The notes under the pieces were generated by a model. The model did no database searches. It was not told the origin of the DNA and saw only the letters and a list, made by a program, of their open reading frames with translations. A program made the position numbers and the translations under genes. Below, piece after piece: positions 7,666 through 14,360 of a DNA stretch of 14,360 nt. This DNA comes from Candidatus Latescibacterota bacterium (GTDB lineage: Bacteria > JAAXHH01). The DNA is taken from assembly GCA_022821935.1 (NCBI GenBank), contig JAJECR010000309.1:1-14360 (forward strand). The letters run 5' to 3'. Numbering within the stretch: the stretch's first letter is position 1; each line of letters opens with the position of its first letter.

Positions 7666-8670
7666 ATGGCACATCAGGTCGAATCCGAAGTCGACGCCAT
7701 TGAATACGCCTTTGACCGGGGCTGGTCGGACGGACTGCCCGTTGTGCCGCCCACCCGCGATCGGATCGACCGGATGCTGGCCGAAAACCGCATCGATCCA
7801 GGCCGCGAAGTCGGCAGCGTACCCGAGCGAAAAAGAACCATCTCCGCCGAACTGGTAGCGGCGAACGCGGTCATGGCGGGATGTACCGATACGCTGTTCC
7901 CAGTCGTCCTGGCCGCGGTCGAGGCGGTCCTGGACGCGGCATTCAATATCGTGGGCCCGTCAGCCAGCACCGGCGGCGCCGCACCCCTGGTGATCGTCCA
8001 CGGTCCCGTTGTGGATTCACTGCGATTCAATCCAGACACCGCTGTGCTCGGTGCGGGAAACCGGTCCAACCTAACGGTGGGCCGTGCGCTGAACCTGGTC
8101 ATACGGAATGGCATCGGAAGCGTACCTGGAGACCTGGATCGGGCCACTGTGGCCCACGCCGGACGCATTGCGTACTGCCTGCCGGAAGCACCGTGTAGCG
8201 ACTGGCAGACCCAGGGTGAGGAACTGGGTGTACCGGCGGACAGGAGCGCCGTAACCGTACTCGCCGCGGAAGCCCCGCATTCCGTGGCCGACCACGTGAA
8301 TGACGAACCCGACGGTCTGGTCGAGTCATTTGCCCGGGTCGCCCGGACAACCAACTACGCCGGCGCCGCTATCGTATTCGTCATCTGCCCCGAACACCGG
8401 TCGGTCTTCAGTGAAGCCGGATGGACCCGTGAAATGATCCGCGGAGCATTGTTTGAACGCACGACAGCCACTGGGCGCGAAATCCACGCTACGGGCCGGC
8501 ACGACGACCTGGGCGTCGATGAACGCATTACGCTGACGCCGGACCGTGAAGGAATCTGGATTGTCTTTGCAGGCGGATCGGCCGGCGGTCATTCCGCCAT
8601 CATCCCGCCCTGGCTCGGATCGGGCAGGGGCGCCGGATCCAGGCCGGTGACCCGCATTGTCTCCACCTGA
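7666..8670 (+). CDS. Conserved protein with DGLPVVPPTR motif, probable partner of the UGSC selenoprotein
   Basis: A 334-residue soluble protein with no signal peptide or membrane helix. I recognise the pattern of an uncharacterised bacterial family: WSDGLPVVPPTR (20-31), AANAVMAGC (65-73) followed by PVVLAAVEA, APLVIVHGP (106-114), GAGNRSNLTVGRALNLV (129-145), AGRIAYC (165-171) and a C-terminal glycine motif AGGSAGGHSAIIPPW (302-316). C73 and C171 lie in the conserved blocks; C177 and C241 are additional. As far as I recall, relatives occur beside UGSC proteins, as here, which suggests two subunits of one redox enzyme. The start is 8 nt after the cytochrome stop with only a weak ribosome site, consistent with coupling. 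The gene ends TGA-TAA, so this UGA is a true stop. No enzymatic function is established. Confidence 0.75.
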   Translation: MAHQVESEVDAIEYAFDRGWSDGLPVVPPTRDRIDRMLAENRIDPGREVGSVPERKRTISAELVAANAVMAGCTDTLFPVVLAAVEAVLDAAFNIVGPSASTGGAAPLVIVHGPVVDSLRFNPDTAVLGAGNRSNLTVGRALNLVIRNGIGSVPGDLDRATVAHAGRIAYCLPEAPCSDWQTQGEELGVPADRSAVTVLAAEAPHSVADHVNDEPDGLVESFARVARTTNYAGAAIVFVICPEHRSVFSEAGWTREMIRGALFERTTATGREIHATGRHDDLGVDERITLTPDREGIWIVFAGGSAGGHSAIIPPWLGSGRGAGSRPVTRIVST

Positions 8671-8686
8671 TAAAGTGAATCGAAAG

Positions 8687-8712
8687 CAGGCCACCGATCC
8701 AACAGCGGCCTG
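8687..8712 (+). other. Intercistronic inverted repeat
   Basis: CAGGCC (8687-8692) and GGCCTG (8707-8712) are perfect inverted arms around a 14-nt loop, in the 63-nt gap between the DGLPVVPPTR gene and the selenoprotein gene. There is no T-tract, so termination is unlikely. It could tune the expression ratio of the two genes. The GGAG ribosome site (8722-8725) of the selenoprotein gene lies outside it. Confidence 0.35.
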
Positions 8713-8733
8713 TAGACACCCGGAGAAACCAAC

Positions 8734-9258
8734 ATGCCGATAGCTCTCGTAGATCCCACGGCCTCCGCCGTCGCAACGGCCCTTCGGCTGGCCAGGCGTC
8801 CGCTCGGTTCCCGGCACACTGTAGCCGCACTCGTGAGCAACGGAAAGCCGAATTCCGATGTGATCCTGCGCGGCGTCTTCGAACGATTGAGCGAGCGCCT
8901 GAACCATCCTGTGGAAGCCCTCGAATACACCAAGGAAAGCGCAAGCCGCGTACTGTCGGAGGAGATGACCGATCTGATCGTGCGGAGGTGCAATTTCGCA
9001 CTGGTGGGCGTCGGCGACTGAGGGTCCTGCAGCGCGTGCAGTATGCACGATGCCCTCACGCTCGAGCGCCTCGAACTACCCGCCGCGCTGTTGTGCACGT
9101 CCAGCTTCGCCCATACCGCGCGTGTCATGGCGGAGCAGCTCGGACATGGCAATTATCCCATCATCGAAATCGATCACCCCATTGGCCGGCTCGACGAAAA
9201 CGGCCTCGCCGACAGGGTCAGGCAGGCATTGGACAAGGTTGTTGAACAATTGATGTAG
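8734..9258 (+). CDS. UGSC-family selenoprotein (in-frame UGA read as selenocysteine)
   Basis: One 174-residue protein is encoded if the TGA at 9019-9021 is read as selenocysteine. Before it the frame ends LVGVGD; after it the same frame continues G-S-C-S-A-C-S-M-H-D and stays open to TAG at 9258. Residues are U96, C99 and C102. Both halves fit one fold: strand-helix units with ALVSNGKPNSDVILRGVFERL before the Sec loop, and ERLELPAALLCTSSFA, then IIEIDHPIG, after it. This is the UGSC family, known from bacterial selenoproteome surveys; some homologues have Cys in place of Sec. The Sec loop UGxCxxC has the same spacing as the UGTCxxC loop I recall from GrdB-type reductase subunits, suggesting Sec-dependent reductive chemistry. 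GGAG (8722-8725) precedes ATG by 8 nt. The substrate is unknown, and selABCD are not in the window. Confidence 0.88.
9019..9058 (+). promoter_or_regulatory. Candidate bacterial SECIS element
   Basis: The RNA from the UGA onward can fold in the way expected of a bacterial selenocysteine insertion element. An outer stem UGAGGG (9019-9024, including the UGA) pairs with CCCUCA (9053-9058). An apical stem CGUGCA (9035-9040) pairs with UGCACG (9044-9049) around a GUA loop. The loop begins with G and lies 19 nt after the UGA, within the spacing usual for bacterial SECIS. A competing hairpin, CUGCA-GCGCG-UGCAG (9027-9041), is possible but sits closer to the UGA than is usual. Confidence 0.6.
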
Positions 9259-9330
9259 TGGTTTTACATAAGTTATTGTGTGACATTCGGTTTCAACTAC
9301 ATACTGAATCGTTTGTTCAGGAGGTGACCC
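9259..9330 (+). promoter_or_regulatory. AT-richer gap with hairpin and strong ribosome site
   Basis: This 72-nt gap is AT-richer than the flanking genes. ATTCGGT (9285-9291) can pair with ACTGAAT (9303-9309), with one G-U, around an 11-nt loop. It may end the selenoprotein transcript or lie in the leader of the amidohydrolase. TTTACA (9263-9268) resembles a -35 box but has no matching -10. AGGAGGTGA (9319-9327) is a near-perfect complement to the 16S 3' end and fixes the downstream start at 9331. The change in base composition suggests a new transcription unit starts here. Confidence 0.4.
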
Positions 9331-12300
9331 ATGCTGAAGACGTGTTGGGTTATGGTCCCGGTCCTGCTGCTGTCCGGGGCAATTACGCTCGCAGCCCAGG
9401 CACAGCGGACGGCGCCCCAGGCGGGCCTGCGCGAGAACCCTTCCAGGGTCCACGCCCTAGAAAACGCGCGGATATACGTCCGGCCCGACCTCGTGATCGA
9501 CAGGGGCGTCGTTATCGTCCGGAACGGACTGATCGTTGAAGCGGGAGCGTCCATCGATATCCCTCCAGATGCCTGGCGGTGGGACTACGCCGGAATGACC
9601 ATCTATCCCGGCCTGATCGAGATGTTCACACAGGCTGGACTGTCCGAAGCGGAAGCGGAAGAAACCTCCGGGTCCACCTACTGGAATCCCGAGGTCCGGC
9701 CCGAACACTCGGCAGCCGATGCATACCGTGTCAGTGAGACTGAAATCGCGCGTTTGCGGCAGTCCGGATTCGCGGCGGCCATGGTGGTGTCCGATCGAGG
9801 GGTTTTCGCGGGAAGCAGCGCGGTCGTCAACCTGGGTACCGGGACACCCAACGAGAACATACTGAAGCGTGACGTATTCCAGCATCTGCGCATGAATCGT
9901 AACCCGTACCGTATGTATCCGGCGTCCATGATGGGCGTAGTGGCCCTGATGCGGCAGACGATTCTCGATGCGCAGTGGTACCGTGGAGCCCACGCGGCGT
10001 TCGCCGAGAATCCTCAACAGAACCGGCCGGAGGACAATGATGCGCTGGCTTCGCTGGATGGGGTAATCGCCCGCAGTCAGGCCGTACTCATGAGCGTCAA
10101 TGACGACCACGCCTTCCTGCGCGCGGCCCGCCTGGCCGAGGAATTCGGTCTTCGATTCCTCGTCAGGGGCAGCGGCCACGAGTACCGTATGCTGGACGCA
10201 GTCCGCGAGATCGGCGTACCGGTCATCCTCCCGCTCGACTTTCCCCAGTCGAAGAACCTCTACGTTTCCACGCCGGAGGACGCCAACGATGTTACACTGG
10301 AAACCCTGCGGCACTGGGAACTGGCACCCGGGAATCCAGGCCGGTTGCACCGGGCCGGGATCGCCATCGCGCTGAGCAGCACAAGACTGGACAAAAGCTC
10401 CGAGTTTCACGACCGGGTGCGGGAGGCGATCGAGCAGGGACTGGATTATGAAGCGGCGCTGGCCGCGTTGACCACTACCCCCGCGTCCATGCTCGGACTC
10501 AGCCGCCAGCTCGGAACCCTGGAGCCGGGTAAACTGGCCAACATGACCATCACCGATGGCCCCCTGTTTGCGGAAGACGTGCAGGTGCAGGACGTATGGG
10601 TCGCTGGTAACCGGCACGTGATCACGCCCCGGCCGGTCATCGATCCCCGCGGCGCGTGGGCGGTCGCCCTGCAGGAGGGCAGCCTGTCGCTCTCCATCGA
10701 CGGGACGCCCAGTACGCTCAAGGGCGCCATCGACAGAGACGGGACCACCATCAAGGCGGACCGGATGGAATTGGACGACACGCGCATTACCTTCAGTCTG
10801 GAAGACGAAGCGCTGGGCGAAGCCGGCGTATGGCGCTTCTCCGGTTCGATCCGGGGCGATCACATCACCGGCCGAGTCGTACGCCCCGACGGGGCAAGCG
10901 TGGGCTGGTCGGCCGAACGTACTTCGGCGCGGGAAGCGAAAACGATAGAAATCCCCGCGTCCGGCACGGTAACCGATCCGCCCCGGCTGTATCCTCCTGG
11001 CGCCTACGGCCGGGAGAACGTGCCGGCGCAACCGGAATACGTCCTCGTCCGTAACGCCACCGTCTGGACGCTGGACGACCAAGGCAAGCAGGAGAACGCC
11101 GATGTGCTGGTCCGAGAGGGCAAAATCGCCGAAGTTGGAACCGGCCTCTCGGCACCTGAGGGCGCCCTGGAAATCGACGGAACCGGCAAGCACTTAACAC
11201 CCGGCATCATCGACGCCCACTCGCATACCGCCATACTGGAGGGGATCAACGAAGGCACGCAGGCCGTGACCGCCGAGGTGGGCATCGGAGACGTAATCGA
11301 CAGCTACGATATTGCGATGTACCGGGAACTGGCCGGAGGTCTCACGGTGGCCAACGTGTTGCACGGTTCGGCCAATCCCATCGGGGGCAAGAACCAGGTC
11401 ATCAAGCTAAGGTGGGGCATGGGACCCGAGGCGCTCAAGTTCACCGATGCCCGGCCCGGGATCAAGTTCGCGCTTGGCGAGAACGTAAAGCGCAGCAACT
11501 GGCGTAACCTCAGCGACCGGTATCCCCAGACCCGCATGGGGGTGGAACAGATCATCCGGGACCGGTTCCACGCGGCCCGGGAATACCAGCAGGCATGGGA
11601 CCGGTACAATGCACTCGACGATAAATCCGGTGTCGTGCCACCGCGACGAGACCTGGAGCTGGAGGCGCTGCAGGAGGTCCTCGCCGGAGAACGCCTGGTC
11701 CACTGCCATTCCTATCGCCAGGACGAGATCCTGATGCTCCTCCGGGTGGCCGATGACTTCGGGTTCACGATCGGAACCTTCCAACACGTACTGGAGGGCT
11801 ATAAGGTTGCGCCGGAGATCGCCGCCCACGGCGCGGGCGGTTCCGCTTTCAGCGACTGGTGGGCCTTCAAGGTGGAAGCCTATGACGCCATTCCATATAA
11901 CGGGGCGTTGATGCACGAGGCGGGCGTGCTGGTAACTTTCAACTCCGATAGCGATGAACTCGCCCGTCGACTGAACACGGAAGCCGCCAAGGCGGTGAAG
12001 TACGGCGGAGTCGACGAGGTGGAAGCCCTGAAGTTCGTCACGTTGAACGCGGCGAAGCAACTGGCCATCGATCCATGGGTTGGTTCCCTCGAAGCGGGCA
12101 AGGACGCCGATTTCGTGATCTGGAACGGCCATCCCCTTTCCACGTACACGAAGTGCGAACAGACCTGGATCGACGGAAGGAAGTACTTCGACATCGACGA
12201 AGACAAGCTGATGCGCAATGAGGTCGAGCAGGAGCGGATGAGACTGATCCAGAAACTGCTCAGATCGCCCGAAGCCGACGAAGAAGCGCCCGGCGCATAG
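9331..12300 (+). CDS. Exported two-domain amidohydrolase (degenerate N-domain, intact C-domain)
   Basis: A 989-residue secreted protein. The signal peptide (residues 1-24) ends AAQA, with QR following. The N-terminal half (about 45-440) has the amidohydrolase layout (VIVRNGLIVEAG, then MTIYPGLIEMF at 89-99, and LGTLEPGKLANMTITDG) but lacks the metal-binding HxH and the usual terminal aspartate. A beta-rich linker follows (about 445-565). The C-terminal half (from about 569) is intact: DAHSH (H630, H632), K720 in GENVKRS as candidate bridging lysine, HCHSY (H791, H793), H819 in TFQHV and D873 in FNSDSDE, ending GSLEAGKDADFVIW. It resembles the imidazolonepropionase/prolidase-like group of exported amidohydrolases. 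AGGAGGTGA three nucleotides upstream fixes ATG 9331. The next gene begins 39 nt downstream and encodes a related protein. The substrate is unknown; dipeptides or cyclic amides are plausible. Confidence 0.87.
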   Translation: MLKTCWVMVPVLLLSGAITLAAQAQRTAPQAGLRENPSRVHALENARIYVRPDLVIDRGVVIVRNGLIVEAGASIDIPPDAWRWDYAGMTIYPGLIEMFTQAGLSEAEAEETSGSTYWNPEVRPEHSAADAYRVSETEIARLRQSGFAAAMVVSDRGVFAGSSAVVNLGTGTPNENILKRDVFQHLRMNRNPYRMYPASMMGVVALMRQTILDAQWYRGAHAAFAENPQQNRPEDNDALASLDGVIARSQAVLMSVNDDHAFLRAARLAEEFGLRFLVRGSGHEYRMLDAVREIGVPVILPLDFPQSKNLYVSTPEDANDVTLETLRHWELAPGNPGRLHRAGIAIALSSTRLDKSSEFHDRVREAIEQGLDYEAALAALTTTPASMLGLSRQLGTLEPGKLANMTITDGPLFAEDVQVQDVWVAGNRHVITPRPVIDPRGAWAVALQEGSLSLSIDGTPSTLKGAIDRDGTTIKADRMELDDTRITFSLEDEALGEAGVWRFSGSIRGDHITGRVVRPDGASVGWSAERTSAREAKTIEIPASGTVTDPPRLYPPGAYGRENVPAQPEYVLVRNATVWTLDDQGKQENADVLVREGKIAEVGTGLSAPEGALEIDGTGKHLTPGIIDAHSHTAILEGINEGTQAVTAEVGIGDVIDSYDIAMYRELAGGLTVANVLHGSANPIGGKNQVIKLRWGMGPEALKFTDARPGIKFALGENVKRSNWRNLSDRYPQTRMGVEQIIRDRFHAAREYQQAWDRYNALDDKSGVVPPRRDLELEALQEVLAGERLVHCHSYRQDEILMLLRVADDFGFTIGTFQHVLEGYKVAPEIAAHGAGGSAFSDWWAFKVEAYDAIPYNGALMHEAGVLVTFNSDSDELARRLNTEAAKAVKYGGVDEVEALKFVTLNAAKQLAIDPWVGSLEAGKDADFVIWNGHPLSTYTKCEQTWIDGRKYFDIDEDKLMRNEVEQERMRLIQKLLRSPEADEEAPGA

Positions 12301-12339
12301 ACGCGTACAAGCCGGATTCCCGGCGAACGGAGGCCTGAA

Positions 12340-13773
12340 ATGCTGGAATTGCCCCGAGGCAGACAGGGTAAAGGACGAATGGCGAGGAGAACGTCGGGCC
12401 ACAGTTGGCATCCATTGGCACGGGCACGATCGATCTCAAAACGAATAACCCGTCCTTTTCTGATCATTGGATTCGTGATGGGCATCATGGTCCATGAAGC
12501 AGCGGCTTCGAAACAGAAGCCGGCCGGTCCTCAGACGCAGCCCATTGCATTGACCGGCGGAACCGTCCATACCGTGAGCGGCGACGTCATCGAGACCGCC
12601 ACGGTGCTGTTCGAGTCCGGCGTTATAACCGGTATAGGGACCGACCTGGCCCTGCCCGACAACACCCTGGTCATCGACGTTACGGGGAAACATGTATATC
12701 CCGGCCTGATCGCCACGACTACCGCCCTGGGCCTGTCCGAGATCGGCTCGGTTAGGGCAACCCGGGACAACGTGGAAGTCGGGGACGTTACCCCGAGCGT
12801 CCGCGCGGTTTCCGCCGTAAATCCGGACAGCGAGTACTTTCCGGTGGGACGGGCGAACGGGATCCTGACCGCCCTGACCATGCCGAGCGGCGGGCTGATC
12901 TCCGGTCTTTCCGGTCTGATCGCGCTGGATGGATGGACCACCGAGGGAATGACGCTGAACCCGACGGTGGGACTCCATGTGCGGTGGCCGTCCTACCGTA
13001 TTCTGGACTTTCCCGGTGTGGTCAGCAGGGAGGAGCAGATCAAAACACGCCGGGAAAGCCAGACGAGATTGCGCGATGCCTTTCGAGATGCCCGGGCGTA
13101 CATGATCGCGAAAGAGGCCGAGCGTGACGGCGGACCTTTCCATCCTTCGGACCTCGGCTGGGAATCGATGATCCCCGTGCTCAAGAAGGAACTGCCCGTT
13201 TTCGTACACGCTTCTGAAGAGAAACAGATCCACGCCGCCATCGACTGGGCCCTCGCCGAGGATCTGAAGATCGTCCTGGTCGGCGACGCCGACCTATGGC
13301 GGGTGGCGGACAGGTTGAAGGAGCATGAGATCCCCGTAATCATCGGCGGCGTGCATTACCTGCCCCCCAGGCGTTGGGAAGCCTACGATACGCCCTTCAC
13401 CAATGCCCTGAAACTGTACGAAGCCGGCGTGGAATTCTGCATCGGCGAGCGGAGAGTCTGGCTGGAAGGGGGTGGCGGATCGAATGTGCGAAACCTGCCG
13501 TATCACGCCGCGACCGCGGCGGGCTACGGCCTGCCGAGGGAAGAGGCGCTCAAGTCCGTCACCCTCTATCCCGCGCGCATCCTGGGCGTAGAGGACCGTC
13601 TGGGGGGCCTGGAGACCGGAAAGGACGCCACACTGATCGTGACCGACGGAGACCCGCTCGAGATCATGACGCGGGTGGAACGGGCCTTCATCCAGGGCCG
13701 GCCGGTCGATCTCAGCAGCAAGCACACGGACCTGTACGACAAGTACCTGACCAGGCTGGAGCAGCTGAAGTGA
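12340..13773 (+). CDS. Exported amidohydrolase-like protein lacking the HxH metal site
   Basis: A 477-residue amidohydrolase-superfamily protein. It has the N-terminal strand set (ALTGGTVHTVSG, ATVLFESGVITGIG), a TIM-barrel-like middle and the closing RLGGLETGKDATLIVTDGDPLEI. The normal PGxIDxHxH is replaced by PGLIATTTALG (121-131), as in the N-terminal half of the preceding protein. H290 (VFVHAS) and H339 (GGVHYLP) remain, but the late aspartate block is replaced by EGGGGSNVRNLPYHA. It may be a metal-poor partner of the 989-residue protein, not an independent hydrolase. CGGAGG (12328-12333), six nucleotides before ATG 12340, supports this start, though it gives a long basic N-region before the hydrophobic segment (about 40-50). 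ATG 12379 is an alternative start. It is probably cotranscribed with the upstream gene. Confidence 0.85.
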   Translation: MLELPRGRQGKGRMARRTSGHSWHPLARARSISKRITRPFLIIGFVMGIMVHEAAASKQKPAGPQTQPIALTGGTVHTVSGDVIETATVLFESGVITGIGTDLALPDNTLVIDVTGKHVYPGLIATTTALGLSEIGSVRATRDNVEVGDVTPSVRAVSAVNPDSEYFPVGRANGILTALTMPSGGLISGLSGLIALDGWTTEGMTLNPTVGLHVRWPSYRILDFPGVVSREEQIKTRRESQTRLRDAFRDARAYMIAKEAERDGGPFHPSDLGWESMIPVLKKELPVFVHASEEKQIHAAIDWALAEDLKIVLVGDADLWRVADRLKEHEIPVIIGGVHYLPPRRWEAYDTPFTNALKLYEAGVEFCIGERRVWLEGGGGSNVRNLPYHAATAAGYGLPREEALKSVTLYPARILGVEDRLGGLETGKDATLIVTDGDPLEIMTRVERAFIQGRPVDLSSKHTDLYDKYLTRLEQLK

Positions 13774-13800
13774 CTTCCGGCTGCTGAATCCACGACTGCC

Positions 13801-14360
13801 ATGCCCTATTCCATACTCCTCAGCGGCTGCGGAAGCGCCGGCAAATACGTAGCCCACGTGGCGGAACAGAGCGGCCGCGCGGAAGTGACCGCCCTTTACG
13901 ATCCGGCCGTAGATAAACTTGCCACAGCCAGGTCGCTCTATCCCAAAGCCGTCCCCGGCGACGACCTCGGATCACTGATCGCGGATACGCGGCCGGACAT
14001 CGTCGCCGTGGCCGGACCGGACTATCTGCACGCCGATCAGACCGTCATGGCCCTGGAGCTCGGTGCCCACGCCCTCGTCGAGAAACCACTGGCCACGACC
14101 GTTGCAGACGCCCGGCGCGTCATCGGCGCCGCCGACCGGACGGGTCTGACGGTGATGACGGATCATACCATCCGCTACATGTATCCCTGGCGGGAAATGT
14201 CCCAGGCGGCCCGATCGGGTGAGATCGGGGACATCTTCTTTGTCCAGGGCGACTACATCCACGACATGTGGTCCATCTACCATCCGGACGGCAGGGGCCA
14301 CACGCCGTGGCGCATCGACCGGGATAATCCCCAGAATATCCTCCTCGGCGGCGGCTGCCA
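13801..14360 (+). CDS. Gfo/Idh/MocA-family NAD(P)-dependent oxidoreductase, 3' end missing
   Basis: The first 186 residues of a cytoplasmic oxidoreductase; the frame is open to the window edge, so about half of a typical 340-400-residue protein is missing. The Rossmann dinucleotide motif is SGCGSAG (residues 8-14), an acidic strand end follows in TALYDP (30-35), and the family lysine lies in LVEKPLATT (92-100). GDYIHDMW and LLGGGC at the cut edge match the start of the catalytic GGGxHxxD region. These enzymes oxidise or reduce sugars and inositols, often through 3-keto intermediates, which gives a possible link to the DUF1080 protein at 4289. ATG 13801 is chosen because family proteins begin a few residues before the Rossmann motif; it has no clear ribosome site. 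It lies 27 nt after the preceding stop codon. Confidence 0.88.
   Translation, partial: MPYSILLSGCGSAGKYVAHVAEQSGRAEVTALYDPAVDKLATARSLYPKAVPGDDLGSLIADTRPDIVAVAGPDYLHADQTVMALELGAHALVEKPLATTVADARRVIGAADRTGLTVMTDHTIRYMYPWREMSQAARSGEIGDIFFVQGDYIHDMWSIYHPDGRGHTPWRIDRDNPQNILLGGGC

Noticed and set aside
8668..8673. TGA at the end of the DGLPVVPPTR gene as selenocysteine
   Set aside because: It is followed at once by an in-frame TAA, so it is a double stop.
9043..9258. Separate small gene starting at ATG 9043
   Set aside because: It is in the same frame as the upstream ORF across the TGA, has no ribosome site, and begins in the middle of the conserved UGSCxxC loop. It is the C-terminal part of the selenoprotein.
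9457..11193. 578-codon minus-strand ORF
   Set aside because: It lies fully opposite the amidohydrolase gene, has no recognisable domain, and is the expected by-product of GC-rich codon use.
13771..13800. Readthrough of TGA 13771-13773 into the oxidoreductase frame as a second selenocysteine or a fusion
   Set aside because: The frame is open by chance over 27 nt, but no redox motif surrounds the UGA, both flanking proteins have natural family ends, and no SECIS-like stem was seen.

Overview
This is a 14.4 kb stretch of GC-rich DNA in which every credible gene lies on the + strand. It encodes exported quinoprotein and amidohydrolase enzymes, a TonB-dependent outer-membrane receptor (so a Gram-negative bacterium), a 3-keto-disaccharide-hydrolase (DUF1080) protein and a Gfo/Idh/MocA oxidoreductase. 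An uncultured environmental, possibly marine, bacterium of a Gemmatimonadota- or Latescibacterota-like type would fit, but no marker gene here fixes the phylum. No rRNA, tRNA, transposase, CRISPR array or phage gene was seen.

Layout. Positions 1-1975: 3' part of an LVIVD-repeat beta-propeller gene, then a HAD phosphatase. Positions 1976-2235: the largest gap, visibly AT-richer, probably the control region of the next block. Positions 2236-7657: a quinoprotein block made of a PQQ-dependent dehydrogenase lipoprotein, a secreted DUF1080 protein, a TonB-dependent receptor that reads like E. coli YncD/PqqU (the PQQ importer), and a membrane-anchored mono-haem cytochrome c. Positions 7666-9258: a 334-residue uncharacterised protein with a DGLPVVPPTR motif and a UGSC-type selenoprotein, read through an in-frame UGA at 9019-9021. 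Positions 9331-13773: two exported amidohydrolase-superfamily proteins, the first a double-domain fusion. Positions 13801-14360: 5' part of a Gfo/Idh/MocA oxidoreductase.

How the genes may work together. The receptor could import PQQ, the periplasmic dehydrogenase would use it, and the small cytochrome could take the electrons. No pqqABCDE genes are in the window, so scavenging of cofactor is a reasonable model. Immediately downstream, the selenoprotein carries U-G-S-C-x-x-C, the same spacing as the Sec loop (U-G-T-C-x-x-C) recalled for glycine/betaine/proline reductase selenoprotein subunits. With its DGLPVVPPTR partner it may form a Sec-dependent reductive enzyme of unknown substrate. This pair is the most interesting content. 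Ordinary gene calling would break the selenoprotein into two short ORFs (8734-9021 and 9043-9258) and lose it.
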